Positions 17,895-26,471 are shown, counted from the first letter of the stretch. The stretch is DNA of 64,000 bases from Streptomyces sp. Sge12 (GCF_002080455.1 NZ_CP020555.1:2914001-2978000); one strand, 5' to 3'. Notes: a model not told the origin generated them from the sequence alone. Program-made: numbers and translations.

Positions 17895-18257
17895 TCAGAT
17901 GTGAGCCTCGTCGCGCGTGCCGTCCTGTCCGCCGTCCTGTGCGGGGTCCCCGTCCCAGCGCGCCCGGCGCATGTCCAGCCGCGGCTCGCCGCCCGCCGTC
18001 AGGCGCAGCGGGGTGCCTTCGGTCCGGTAGTGCTCCAGGGCGCGCACCTCGTGGTCGGGGAGCGGCAGGCCGTCCGCGCGCACCACGCGCCACCAGGGCA
18101 CGGCTCCCCCGTACAGGGCCATGACACGCCCGACCTGACGCGGTCCTCCCTCGCCGAGCCACTCGGCCACGTCCCCGTACGTCATCACCCGGCCGGGCGG
18201 AATACGCTCGACCACCTCCAGCACGCGCTCCGCGTAGGCGGGCAGCTCCTCACTCAT
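17895..18257 (-). CDS. MGMT-family alkyltransferase-like protein (ATL)
   Basis: The 120-residue protein matches the C-terminal domain of O6-alkylguanine-DNA alkyltransferase (VVERIPPGRVMTYGDVAE, GGPRQVGRVMA). The catalytic PCHR motif is replaced by PWWRV, so it cannot accept an alkyl group. Alkyltransferase-like proteins bind O6-alkylguanine, flip the base and flag it for nucleotide excision repair. The start is ATG 18257. It sits with adnAB as in M. tuberculosis (Rv3204), in a block of DNA-repair genes, and is divergent from the flippase-like gene at 18425. Confidence 0.9.
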   Translation of the reverse strand: MSEELPAYAERVLEVVERIPPGRVMTYGDVAEWLGEGGPRQVGRVMALYGGAVPWWRVVRADGLPLPDHEVRALEHYRTEGTPLRLTAGGEPRLDMRRARWDGDPAQDGGQDGTRDEAHI

Positions 18258-18424
18258 TCAGCACATGGTGCAGTACATCGGCCGCACTCCGGCGGAGGTC
18301 TCGCTTCCGCACCGGCGCGCACCCTGATGCCCCGCAGGCCCGTCGGTCCGTGCCACCATCTTCCGGGCGGTGACTGGTGATACGTGATCAAGAAGAGACG
18401 GAAGTGACGACGAAGGAGCAGGGT

Positions 18425-21319
18425 GTGAGCCCTCCGGACGGCGCGGCGACGGACGACGGCGCACGCCCTGACGACGGCGCACGCCCTGACGACGGCGCAC
18501 GCCCCGACGACGGCCCCGCCTCCCACCGCGAGCCCGTCCCGGAGCCCCGTCCGCAGCCGCCGCACGCCGCCGGCGCGGACACGCCGCCGGACGCGGCCGG
18601 AGCCGCGAAGGCCCCCGAGGCCGCGAAGGACCCGGACGCCGCGGAGGTCCCGGAGGTCCCGGACGCCGCTGAGGTCCAGGACGCCGCGAACCCCGCGGAG
18701 GTCCCGGACGCCGAGGGGTCGCACGGCCACGCCTCCACCGCCGCCGACCGGGTCGAGGTCGACGAACCGCTGCTCGCCGCCCGCGTGCACCGGCCCTCCG
18801 ACCTCGTACGCCTGCTCGTCGGCATCCTCGGCATCGCCGTCCTCCTCGGCATCGCCGCCTTCGCCCACGGCACCACCGTCGGCCTGGAGGAGGACATCAG
18901 CAAGGGCACCGGCCAGGCGCCCGCCCTGCTGATCAAGGTCGCCGCGCTCGTGTCCAGCATCGCGGTGCTGCTGCTGCCCGTCGCCTTCGCCATCGAGCGG
19001 TTGATCAAACGCGACGGGCTGCGCATCGCCGACGGGGTGCTCGCCGCCGTCCTCGCGCACGGCGTCACCCTCGCCACCGACCTGTGGGTCTCGCAGGCCG
19101 CCCCCGACACCATCCAGGACGCCCTCACCCGCCCCGCGGCCGGCGGCACCCTGACCGACCCGGTCCACGGCTACCTGGCGCCCGTCATCGCGTACATGAC
19201 CGCGGTCGGCATGACCCGCAGACCCCACTGGCGCGTCGCGCTGTGGGTGGTCCTGCTGCTGAACGCCCTGGCCATGCTGGTCAACGGGTACACCACCCCC
19301 TTCTCGATCATCCTGACCGTGCTGATCGGCTGGAGCGTCGCCTACGGCACCCTGTACGCCGTCGGCTCGCCCAACGTGCGCCCCACCGGGCAGCACCTCC
19401 TCGCCGGGCTGCGACGGGTCGGCTTCCAGCCGGTCAGCGCGATGCGCGCGGAGCTGCCCGAGGGCCCCGAGCCGTCCGAGGCCAACGACCGGGGGCGCCG
19501 CTACCACGTGACCCTCGAGGACGGGCCGCCGCTCGACGTCACGATCGTCGACCGCGAGCAGCAGGCCCACGGCTTCTTCTACCGGGTCTGGCGCCGGCTC
19601 ACCCTGCGCGGCATCACCACGGGCCGCAGCCTGCAATCGCTGCGCCAGGCGCTGGAGCAGGAGGCGCTGCTCGCGTACGCGGCCATCGCGGCCGGGGCGA
19701 ACGCGCCGAAGCTGATCGCCACCTCCGAGCTCGGCCCGGACGCCGTGATGCTCGTGTACGAGCACCTGGACGCCCGGCCCCTCGACGCGCTCGCCGACGA
19801 GGAGATCACCGACGAGCTGATCCACAGCACGTGGAAGCAGGTACGGGCCCTGCAGTCGCGGCGGATCGCACACCGGCGGCTCACCGGCGACGCCCTGGTG
19901 GTGGATCGTTCCGGCAATGTCATCCTGACCGACCTGCGCGGCGGTGAGATCGCCGCGGGCGATCTGGTGCTGCGGATGGACATCGCCCAGCTGCTGACCA
20001 CGGTCGGACTGCGGGTCGGCGCGGAGCGCGCGGTGGCCTCGGCCGTCTCGGTGCTCGGCCCGGACGCGGTGGCGGACTGCCTGCCGCTGCTCCAGCCGAT
20101 CGCGCTGAGCCGTTCCACCCGGGCGACGCTGCGCAAGCTGGCCCGGGAGCGCGCCGACCGGCAGCGGGAAGCCGTACTGGAGTCCTCGCGGGCGGCGAAG
20201 GCGGCGCGCGAGGCGGAGTCCGCGGCCTCCGCGACCCCGGTCTCCGCGTCGGCCGCCGCCGACCGCAAGGCCGAGAAGAGGGCCCTGGAGAATGCGCTGG
20301 ACGGGGCCCGCGAGGAGGATCTGCTGACCCAGATCCGCCACCAGGTGCTGCTGATCCGGCCGCAGGCGCCGGTGGAGCCGGCCCGGCTGGAGCGGATCCG
20401 GCCGCGCACGCTGGTCTCGTTCATCGCGGGCGCGTTCGGCGCGTACTTCCTGCTGACGCAGCTCGCCCACGTGGACTTCGCGACCATCATCGGCGAGGCG
20501 GAGTGGGGCTGGGTCGGGGCGGCGCTGGCCTTCTCGGCGCTGACGTACTTCGCGGCGGCGATGAGCCTGCTGGGCTTCGTGCCGGAGCGGGTGTCCTTCC
20601 TGCGGACCGTGGTCGCGCAGGTGGCGGGGTCGTTCGTGAAGCTGGTGGCCCCGGCGGCCGTCGGCGGTGTGGCGCTGAACACGCGGTTCCTCCAGCGGGC
20701 GGGCGTCCGGCCCGGGCTGGCCGTCGCGAGCGTGGGCGCCTCCCAGCTGTTCGGGCTGGCCAGCCACATCGTGCTGCTGCTGTCCTTCGGCTATCTGACC
20801 GGGACCGAGAAGACCCCGGAGATGACCCCGTCCCGGGCGGTCATCGCGGGTCTGCTGACGGTGGCCGTCCTGGTGCTGGTGGTGACGGCCGTCCCGTTCA
20901 TGCGGAAGTTCGTGGTGACACGGATCCGGGCGCTGTTCGCGGGCGTGGTGCCGCGCATGCTGGACGTGCTCCAGCGGCCGAAGAAGCTGATGACCGGCAT
21001 CGGCGGGATGCTGCTTCTGACGGGCTGCTTCGTGATGTGCCTGGACGCGTCGATCCGTGCGTTCGGGGGCGGCGAGGCCATCAGCTACGCGAGCATCGCG
21101 GTGGTGTTCCTGGCGGGCAACGCGCTGGGGTCGGCGGCGCCGACGCCGGGCGGCATGGGCGCGGTGGAGGCCACCTTGACGCTGGGCCTGGTCGCGGCCG
21201 GGCTGGAGAAGGAGGTCGCGATCTCGGCGGTGCTGCTGTTCCGCCTGATGACCTTCTGGCTGCCGGTGCTGCCGGGGTGGATCTCGTTCAACTTCTTGAC
21301 CCGCAAGGAAGCCATCTAG
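18425..21319 (+). CDS. Kinase-like domain fused to LPG-synthase-type membrane domain
   Basis: The 964-residue protein starts at GTG 18425, six nt after AAGGAG (a GTG at 18377 lacks one). It has an acidic disordered N-terminus with an exact DDGARP repeat and a first membrane domain (about 120-330). A soluble region with kinase-like catalytic features follows (AHRRLTGDALVVDRSG; VILTDLRGG), then a C-terminal UPF0104/LPG_synthase_TM domain (about 645-960; AGAFGAYFLLTQLA, PTPGGMGAVEATL). The last domain is the membrane module of MprF-type flippases. It may sense or move an envelope lipid or polyprenyl-linked substrate; the function is not known. Confidence 0.8.
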   Translation: MSPPDGAATDDGARPDDGARPDDGARPDDGPASHREPVPEPRPQPPHAAGADTPPDAAGAAKAPEAAKDPDAAEVPEVPDAAEVQDAANPAEVPDAEGSHGHASTAADRVEVDEPLLAARVHRPSDLVRLLVGILGIAVLLGIAAFAHGTTVGLEEDISKGTGQAPALLIKVAALVSSIAVLLLPVAFAIERLIKRDGLRIADGVLAAVLAHGVTLATDLWVSQAAPDTIQDALTRPAAGGTLTDPVHGYLAPVIAYMTAVGMTRRPHWRVALWVVLLLNALAMLVNGYTTPFSIILTVLIGWSVAYGTLYAVGSPNVRPTGQHLLAGLRRVGFQPVSAMRAELPEGPEPSEANDRGRRYHVTLEDGPPLDVTIVDREQQAHGFFYRVWRRLTLRGITTGRSLQSLRQALEQEALLAYAAIAAGANAPKLIATSELGPDAVMLVYEHLDARPLDALADEEITDELIHSTWKQVRALQSRRIAHRRLTGDALVVDRSGNVILTDLRGGEIAAGDLVLRMDIAQLLTTVGLRVGAERAVASAVSVLGPDAVADCLPLLQPIALSRSTRATLRKLARERADRQREAVLESSRAAKAAREAESAASATPVSASAAADRKAEKRALENALDGAREEDLLTQIRHQVLLIRPQAPVEPARLERIRPRTLVSFIAGAFGAYFLLTQLAHVDFATIIGEAEWGWVGAALAFSALTYFAAAMSLLGFVPERVSFLRTVVAQVAGSFVKLVAPAAVGGVALNTRFLQRAGVRPGLAVASVGASQLFGLASHIVLLLSFGYLTGTEKTPEMTPSRAVIAGLLTVAVLVLVVTAVPFMRKFVVTRIRALFAGVVPRMLDVLQRPKKLMTGIGGMLLLTGCFVMCLDASIRAFGGGEAISYASIAVVFLAGNALGSAAPTPGGMGAVEATLTLGLVAAGLEKEVAISAVLLFRLMTFWLPVLPGWISFNFLTRKEAI
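18452..18514 (+). repeat. 18-bp in-frame tandem repeat
   Basis: GACGACGGCGCACGCCCT is repeated three times (18452, 18470, 18488) plus half a copy. It encodes repeats of DDGARP in the disordered N-terminus of the flippase-like protein. It stays in frame, so copy-number change would only alter linker length. Confidence 0.85.
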
Positions 21320-21732
21320 CCTCCGGCCCGGTCGGCGGATTCGGCTCCCGTCCCGCCGGTGCGGGGGGTGCCGGGTGCCGGGTGCCGGTGCCGGGTGCCG
21401 GTGCCGGGTGCCGGTGCCGGGTGCCGGGTGCCGGTGCCGGGTGCTCCCGTCCCCCTACGGCGCTGCGCGCCCGCGCCTCGGAAGGCCGGGAGCAGGGTCG
21501 TCGGGGGGGGCCGCCACCGCCGTGGCCACCGTGTGGTGGGCCACGGAACCGGCCCGGTACGCGCGGGAGTTCCGCTCCCGGCCGGCAGGAGTCCCTGACC
21601 TCGGTCCCGGCCGCGCAGGCGGCCCGGGTGGCCCGGGGTTCGCCCGGACCCGCGCAGGAGTCCGGCGCGGGGCCGCCCCCCGTTCGGGTCAGCGCGCGGG
21701 CGGGGCCGCCGCCGGGCGCACAGGATGGGGAC
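21320..21732. other. 413-bp intergenic region with a G/C microsatellite
   Basis: No credible gene lies here. The left part has the GTGCCGG array described separately. The rest is G/C-rich and contains no convincing promoter or terminator. The secreted peptidase gene starts at its right end with GGATGGGG as the ribosome-binding site. Confidence 0.6.
21368..21440. repeat. GTGCCG(G) microsatellite, 11 units
   Basis: Eleven adjacent units alternate irregularly between GTGCCGG (7 bp) and GTGCCG (6 bp) over 73 bp. The mixed unit length suggests slippage. It lies between the flippase-like gene and the peptidase gene, outside any credible coding sequence. Confidence 0.85.
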
Positions 21733-23328
21733 ATGCCGACACATGCCTGGCGGGTCACCGCCGCCGCCGCGCTCGCCGCCGGGCTGCTCACCACGGCCGC
21801 CTGCTCCGACGACGGCGACGGGAAGAAGACGACGGCCGACGGCACGCCGGAGGTCAAGCCCCTGAAGTGGGGTGACTGCGATGCCCCGACCGCCGCCCAG
21901 GGCGGCGGCCAGGCCCCGCCCAAGGACTGGCAGTGCGCCACCCTCGACGTGCCGCTCGACTACGCGAAGCCCGAGGGCGAGACGATCCCGATCGCCCTGA
22001 TCCGGGCCAAGGCCCGCGACCAGAAGAACCGGCTGGGCTCGCTGGTCTTCAACTTCGGCGGCCCCGGCGGCTCCGGGATCAGTACGCTGCCGGGCGCCGC
22101 GAAGGAGTACGAGGCCCTGCGCGCCCGGTACGACCTGGTGAGCTTCGACCCCCGCGGGGTGGGCGGCAGCGACCCGGTCCTGTGCGAGAACGACAAGCAG
22201 CTGGACCAGTACTTCGGCGAGGACTCCTCCCCCGAGACCCCGGAGGAGGAGAAGGCCTTCGTCGAGAACATCCGGAAGTACCAGGCCGCCTGCGAGAAGA
22301 ACTCGGCGAAGCTGCTCCCCCACGTCGGCACCGAGAACGCCGCCCGCGACCTGGACCGCATCCGCCAGGCCCTCGGCGACGAGAAGCTGAACTACTTCGG
22401 CATCTCCTACGGCACCGAGCTCGGCGGGGTCTACGCCCACCTGTTCCCGAAGAACGTGGGCCGGGCCGTCTTCGACGCCGTCGTGGACCCGACCAAGACC
22501 GCCGAGGAGAGCGCCCTGGGGCAGGCCAAGGGCTTCCAGCTCGCGCTCGGCAACTTCGCCCAGGACTGCGTGGACCGCGGGGACGAGTGCCGGCTCCAGG
22601 GCAGCACGCCCAAGGAGATCGAGAACAACATCATCAAGCTGCAGAAGGCGCTGGCCGTCAAGCCCATCCCGGGCATCGGGGGGCGGATGCTCACCGAGAC
22701 CCAGGCGACCAACGGCATCGCGCAGGCCCTGTACTCCCAGGAGCTGTGGCCGCTGCTGGAGCAGGGGCTCGACGAGGCGGAGGGCGGTCAGGGGCAGCTG
22801 CTGATGGCCCTGTCGGACGCGCTCAACGGCCGTGACCAGCAGGGGCGTTACAGCAACATCGGCGCCGCGAACACCGCCATCAACTGCGTGGACGACAAGG
22901 AGCGCTACACCCTGGAGCAGACGAAGGCCAAGCTGGCGACGTTCCGCGCCGCCTCGCCCGTCTTCGGGGACCTGCTCGGCTGGGCCATGATGTCCTGCAC
23001 CGGCTGGCCGGTCGCGGGCACCTGGGAGACCCCGGACGTCTCCGCGCCGGGCTCCGACCCGATCCTGGTGATCGGCAACACCGGCGACCCGGCCACCCCG
23101 TACGAGGGCGCCCGCAAGATGGTGGAGCGGCTCGGCCCGGGCGTCGGTGTGGAGCTGACCTACAAGGGCGAGGGGCACGGCGCGTACAACAGCGGCGACC
23201 CGTGCGTGCAGAAGGCGGTCGACACGTACTTGCTGGACGGGAAGACGCCGGCCGAGGGCACCGTGTGCACGGCCGCCGCCGAACCGTCGGCGACGCCCGG
23301 GTCGCCGGAGCCGCCGCCGGCCGTCTGA
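21733..23328 (+). CDS. Secreted S33-family alpha/beta hydrolase (tripeptidyl aminopeptidase type)
   Basis: The 531-residue protein starts at ATG 21733. It has an N-terminal export signal (residues 1-25) ending in LLTTAACSDD, a likely lipobox with lipidated Cys. The mature part is a peptidase S33 of the SlpD/SlpE/Tap kind: oxyanion loop NFGGPGGSG, nucleophile elbow GISYGTELGG, and the C-terminal TAP-like domain (VIGNTGDPATPYEGA, GEGHGAYN). It probably removes N-terminal tripeptides or dipeptides from proteins outside the cell. It ends ahead of a perfect hairpin shared with moeZ. Confidence 0.88.
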   Translation: MPTHAWRVTAAAALAAGLLTTAACSDDGDGKKTTADGTPEVKPLKWGDCDAPTAAQGGGQAPPKDWQCATLDVPLDYAKPEGETIPIALIRAKARDQKNRLGSLVFNFGGPGGSGISTLPGAAKEYEALRARYDLVSFDPRGVGGSDPVLCENDKQLDQYFGEDSSPETPEEEKAFVENIRKYQAACEKNSAKLLPHVGTENAARDLDRIRQALGDEKLNYFGISYGTELGGVYAHLFPKNVGRAVFDAVVDPTKTAEESALGQAKGFQLALGNFAQDCVDRGDECRLQGSTPKEIENNIIKLQKALAVKPIPGIGGRMLTETQATNGIAQALYSQELWPLLEQGLDEAEGGQGQLLMALSDALNGRDQQGRYSNIGAANTAINCVDDKERYTLEQTKAKLATFRAASPVFGDLLGWAMMSCTGWPVAGTWETPDVSAPGSDPILVIGNTGDPATPYEGARKMVERLGPGVGVELTYKGEGHGAYNSGDPCVQKAVDTYLLDGKTPAEGTVCTAAAEPSATPGSPEPPPAV

Positions 23329-23350
23329 CCCGGTCCGCGGGCGCCGCACG

Positions 23351-23390
23351 CCGAAGGGGCCGTACCCGCGTTCGGGTACGGCCCCTTCGG
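23351..23390. terminator. Bidirectional terminator between S33 peptidase and moeZ
   Basis: An 18-bp perfect stem (CCGAAGGGGCCGTACCCG and its complement) with a CGTT loop lies between convergent genes. Confidence 0.88.
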
Positions 23391-23418
23391 GCTGCTGCCG
23401 GTGGACCGGCCCGCCGCT

Positions 23419-24597
23419 CTAGTAGACCGGCTTCTCGGGCTCGATCTGGTGGACCCAGCCGATCACGCCGCCGCCGACGTGCACCGCGTCCGAGAAGCCC
23501 GCGGACTTCAGAACCGCGAGGACTTCCGCACTGCGGACACCCGTCTTGCAATGCAGGACGATGCGCTTGTCCTGAGGCAGGTCCTGGAGGGCGGTGCCCA
23601 TCAGGAACTCGCCCTTGGGGATCAGCTTCGCGCCGGGGATCGAGACGATCTCGTACTCGTTCTTCTCGCGGACGTCGATGATCTCGATGGGCTCGTCGGA
23701 GTCGATCCACTCCTTGAGCTGCTTGGGAGTGATCGTCGAACCGGCGGCCGCCTCCTGCGCCTCCTCCGACACGACGCCGCAGAAGGCCTCGTAGTCGATG
23801 AGCTCGGTGACGGTCGCGTTCGGACCGCAGACCGCGCAGTCGGGGTCCTTGCGGACCTTGACCTGGCGGTACTGCATCTCCAGGGCGTCGTAGATCATCA
23901 GGCGGCCGACCAGCGGCTCGCCGACACCCGTGAGCACCTTGATGGCCTCGGTGACCTGGATGGACCCGATGGACGCGCAGAGCACGCCCAGCACGCCGCC
24001 CTCGGCGCAGCTCGGGACCATGCCCGGCGGCGGGGGCTCCGGGTAGAGGCAGCGGTAGCACGGGCCGTGCTCGGACCAGAAGACCGAGGCCTGGCCGTCG
24101 AAGCGGTAGATCGAACCCCATACGTACGGCTTGTTCAGCAGCACGCAGGCGTCGTTCACCAGGTAGCGGGTGGCGAAGTTGTCCGTGCCGTCGACGATGA
24201 GGTCGTACTGGCTGAAGATCTCCATCACGTTCTCGGCCTCGAGCCGCTCTTCGTGAAGGACCACGTTCACGTACGGGTTGATGCCCAGCACGCTGTCGCG
24301 GGCCGACTCGGCCTTGGAACGGCCGATGTCCGCCTGGCTGTGGATGATCTGGCGCTGCAGGTTCGACTCGTCGACCTCGTCGAACTCCACGATGCCGAGC
24401 GTGCCGACGCCGGCCGCGGCGAGGTACATGAGGGCGGGCGAACCGAGACCGCCGGCACCCACGGCCAGCACCTTGGCGTTCTTCAGGCGCTTCTGGCCGT
24501 CCATCCCGACGTCCGGGATGATCAGGTGCCGCGAATACCGGCGGACCTCGTCAACGGTGAGCTCAGCTGCTGGCTCGACCAGCGGTGGCAGCGACAC
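23419..24597 (-). CDS. moeZ: MoeZ, adenylyltransferase/sulfurtransferase
   Basis: The 392-residue protein combines an E1-like domain (GAGGLGSPALMYLAAAGVG near residue 50; CxxC pairs CYRCLYP and CAVCGPN) with a C-terminal rhodanese domain whose active loop is HCKTGVRS. It adenylates and thiocarboxylates sulfur-carrier proteins such as MoaD, CysO and ThiS for molybdopterin, cysteine and thiamine synthesis. The start GTG 24597 has GGAG 7 nt upstream. An exact SigR-type promoter precedes it, consistent with sulfur metabolism being part of the disulfide-stress response. It is downstream of the spherulin-like gene on the same strand. Confidence 0.93.
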   Translation of the reverse strand: MSLPPLVEPAAELTVDEVRRYSRHLIIPDVGMDGQKRLKNAKVLAVGAGGLGSPALMYLAAAGVGTLGIVEFDEVDESNLQRQIIHSQADIGRSKAESARDSVLGINPYVNVVLHEERLEAENVMEIFSQYDLIVDGTDNFATRYLVNDACVLLNKPYVWGSIYRFDGQASVFWSEHGPCYRCLYPEPPPPGMVPSCAEGGVLGVLCASIGSIQVTEAIKVLTGVGEPLVGRLMIYDALEMQYRQVKVRKDPDCAVCGPNATVTELIDYEAFCGVVSEEAQEAAAGSTITPKQLKEWIDSDEPIEIIDVREKNEYEIVSIPGAKLIPKGEFLMGTALQDLPQDKRIVLHCKTGVRSAEVLAVLKSAGFSDAVHVGGGVIGWVHQIEPEKPVY

Positions 24598-24663
24598 GGG
24601 CACTCCGGAGGTGGGAGCATCCCCGCAGGTGCAGGGAGCGAACTGAATGGTTGTTCTCCCCGT

Positions 24664-24689
24664 AACACTGCCACGCCCGTCTTCATTCC
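24664..24689 (-). promoter_or_regulatory. SigR-type promoter for moeZ
   Basis: On the minus strand GGAAT (24685-24689), 18 nt and GTT (24664-24666) match the SigR consensus exactly. The -35 element overlaps the last codons and stop of the spherulin-like gene, so moeZ can be transcribed independently of that operon. Confidence 0.75.
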
Positions 24690-25438
24690 AAGACACCTGT
24701 CCCGATGCGTGAGACGATTTCGTCCCAGTACGCGGGCATCGAGGCCCACGGATCGCTGCCTCGCACACCGAGCCGGTCGGTGAACCAGATCGTGCCCGCT
24801 CCCTGCCAGCGGGCGACCCGCATCGCCTCCTCCAGATGCGTGCGCGGCACCCCGTGGACGAGGTGGCAGAACCGCTCGGCCGGGTGGTCCGCCGTCCACT
24901 CCGCCACCTGCGACCAGCGGTAGTCGGCCCAGGACCCGGAGAAGGTGACGAGCTGGTCGGCGATCTCCGCATAGCCCTCGTAGGGGTGCGTGCCGTGCCC
25001 GAGCACGATCCGCAGGTCCCCGCCCAGGCTCCGCAGGGTGTCGACGACCCGGCACACCGAGGCCAGCTCCGCCCGGTCGGCCGGGGCCGCCGCGAGGTAG
25101 AAGCCGCCGACCCCGTACCAGTCGCGGAAGCGGTGGGCGTCGGAGATCAACTCCCCGAAGGACCGCGATCCGTCCCGCATCGCGAGATGACCGAGGACGG
25201 TGCCCCCCGCGCCCCGCAGCTTCGCGGCGGCTTCCGTGCAGTGCGGGTCGGGCCGCCCGCCCGGGCCGTCCGACACGTTGAGCACGGCCCAGTGCAACGG
25301 GGTGCCGGGGCGGGTCAGTTCGGCCCACTCGACGGGGGCGAGCAGCGGGTGCGCGTAGCCGGGGATGCCGAGACCGAGGCGGCCGGCCTCGGTCGCGGCG
25401 GCGGTCATGGCACCCGGCGGGGTCGTCAGATGCGGCAC
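24683..25438 (-). CDS. Spherulin-4 / GH135-like protein, catalytic carboxylates apparently lost
   Basis: The 251-residue protein matches the spherulation-specific family 4, a TIM-barrel family related to Sph3 (GH135) alpha-1,4-N-acetylgalactosaminidase. Landmarks are GIPGYAHPL, VLNVSDGPGG, FRDWYGVGGFYL, QLVTFSGSW and FCHLVHGVP. The acidic residues usually found after WYGVxG and in TFEGSW are replaced (FYLAAAP; TFSGSW), so it may be inactive and bind glycan. Start is GTG 25438 (GGAGG upstream, overlapping the epimerase gene by 13 nt) or ATG 25408. No signal peptide is seen. It is the last gene of the glycosyltransferase cluster. Confidence 0.8.
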   Translation of the reverse strand: MPHLTTPPGAMTAAATEAGRLGLGIPGYAHPLLAPVEWAELTRPGTPLHWAVLNVSDGPGGRPDPHCTEAAAKLRGAGGTVLGHLAMRDGSRSFGELISDAHRFRDWYGVGGFYLAAAPADRAELASVCRVVDTLRSLGGDLRIVLGHGTHPYEGYAEIADQLVTFSGSWADYRWSQVAEWTADHPAERFCHLVHGVPRTHLEEAMRVARWQGAGTIWFTDRLGVRGSDPWASMPAYWDEIVSRIGTGVLE

Positions 25439-26436
25439 GCCGCCTCCATCCAGATGTCCGCGAGGGATTCCTCCAGGTTGATCCGGGGCCGCCAGCCCAG
25501 CCGGTCCCGCGCGGTACGGACGTCCGCCTGCTGCCAGGCCCCGCAGCCGTCCGGGTAGGGGTACGGCTGGGGGGCCGCGGCGGCGATCTGCTCGGCGGTG
25601 GCTTCGGAGCGGGGCGAGCCGATGGTGGCGAGGCCGGCCGGGCGGCCAGGGTGCCCGTGCCCCTGCTGGGGTCCGCCGTGCGGGACGTCCAGCTCGTGCA
25701 GGGCGCCCCCGTACCCGGCGACCCGGGCCAGGACGGCGGCCGCGTCGCGCAGCCGGACCGCGCGGCCGGTGCCGATGTTGACCACGCCCTGGGCGGCGGA
25801 CAGGGAGGCGGCGTGCACGGCGCGCGCCACGTCCCGTACGTCGACGAAGTCGCGCTGCACGCCGAGCCCGCTGAGCTTCAGCTCGCCGTCGCCCGCCTGC
25901 ATCGCGCGGCGCATCGCCTCGGCGAGCCGGCCCAGCGGGGATCCGGCGGGGGTGCCGGGACCGACGGGCGAGAAGATCCGCAGGACGACGGCGTCCAGTC
26001 CGGAGCCCAGGACCAGCTCGGTGGCGGCGAGTTTGCTCACCCCGTACGGTCCACCGGGTCTCGGCACGGCGTCCTCGGCCGTGGACGATCCGGGCTGACT
26101 GGGCCCGTACTCGGCGGCGCAGCCGAGCTGCACCAGCCGGGCCCCGCAGCCGCTGCGGCGCAGCGACTCGCAGATCGTCGCGACGGCGACGGTGTTGTGC
26201 CGGGTGAGTTCCCGGGCCCCGCCCCGGGTGGCTCCGGCGCAGTTGATGACGACGCCCGGGTGGACGGCGTCGAGGAAGCGGGTGAGCGCGCCGGGGCTGC
26301 CGGTGGCGAGGTCGAAGCGGACGTCGGCGTCGTCGCCGCGGCCGAGCGCGGTGAGCTGGACGGCGGGGTCGGCGAGCAGCCGGTCGGCGACGTAGCGGCC
26401 GAGGTATCCGTTGGCTCCGATCAGCAGCACCCTCAT
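25426..26436 (-). CDS. NAD-dependent sugar epimerase/dehydratase (extended SDR)
   Basis: The 336-residue extended short-chain dehydrogenase has the NAD-binding GANGYLG (residues 7-13), a catalytic YGVSK and late substrate-loop motifs (RDFVDVRDVARAV, GVVNIGTGR). It resembles UDP-hexose 4-epimerases and NDP-sugar reductases; the exact sugar is not predictable. The start ATG 26436 has AAGGGG upstream and also overlaps the stop of a 12-codon mini-ORF. It lies in a cluster with a PelF-like glycosyltransferase and a GH135-like protein, so it probably supplies a nucleotide sugar for a surface glycan. Confidence 0.88.
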   Translation of the reverse strand: MRVLLIGANGYLGRYVADRLLADPAVQLTALGRGDDADVRFDLATGSPGALTRFLDAVHPGVVINCAGATRGGARELTRHNTVAVATICESLRRSGCGARLVQLGCAAEYGPSQPGSSTAEDAVPRPGGPYGVSKLAATELVLGSGLDAVVLRIFSPVGPGTPAGSPLGRLAEAMRRAMQAGDGELKLSGLGVQRDFVDVRDVARAVHAASLSAAQGVVNIGTGRAVRLRDAAAVLARVAGYGGALHELDVPHGGPQQGHGHPGRPAGLATIGSPRSEATAEQIAAAAPQPYPYPDGCGAWQQADVRTARDRLGWRPRINLEESLADIWMEAACRI

Positions 26437-26471
26437 CGCGTGACCCCTTGGTTGGTTGGCTGGCCGGTCAT
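26433..26471 (-). CDS. 12-codon mini-ORF coupled to the epimerase gene
   Basis: ATG 26471 is preceded by AAGGAG at 8-nt spacing. It encodes MTGQPTNQGVTR, and its TGA overlaps the ATG of the epimerase gene. The placement would give translational coupling. The peptide has no regulatory-looking codon run, so it may only serve re-initiation, or it may be chance. Confidence 0.4.
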   Translation of the reverse strand: MTGQPTNQGVTR

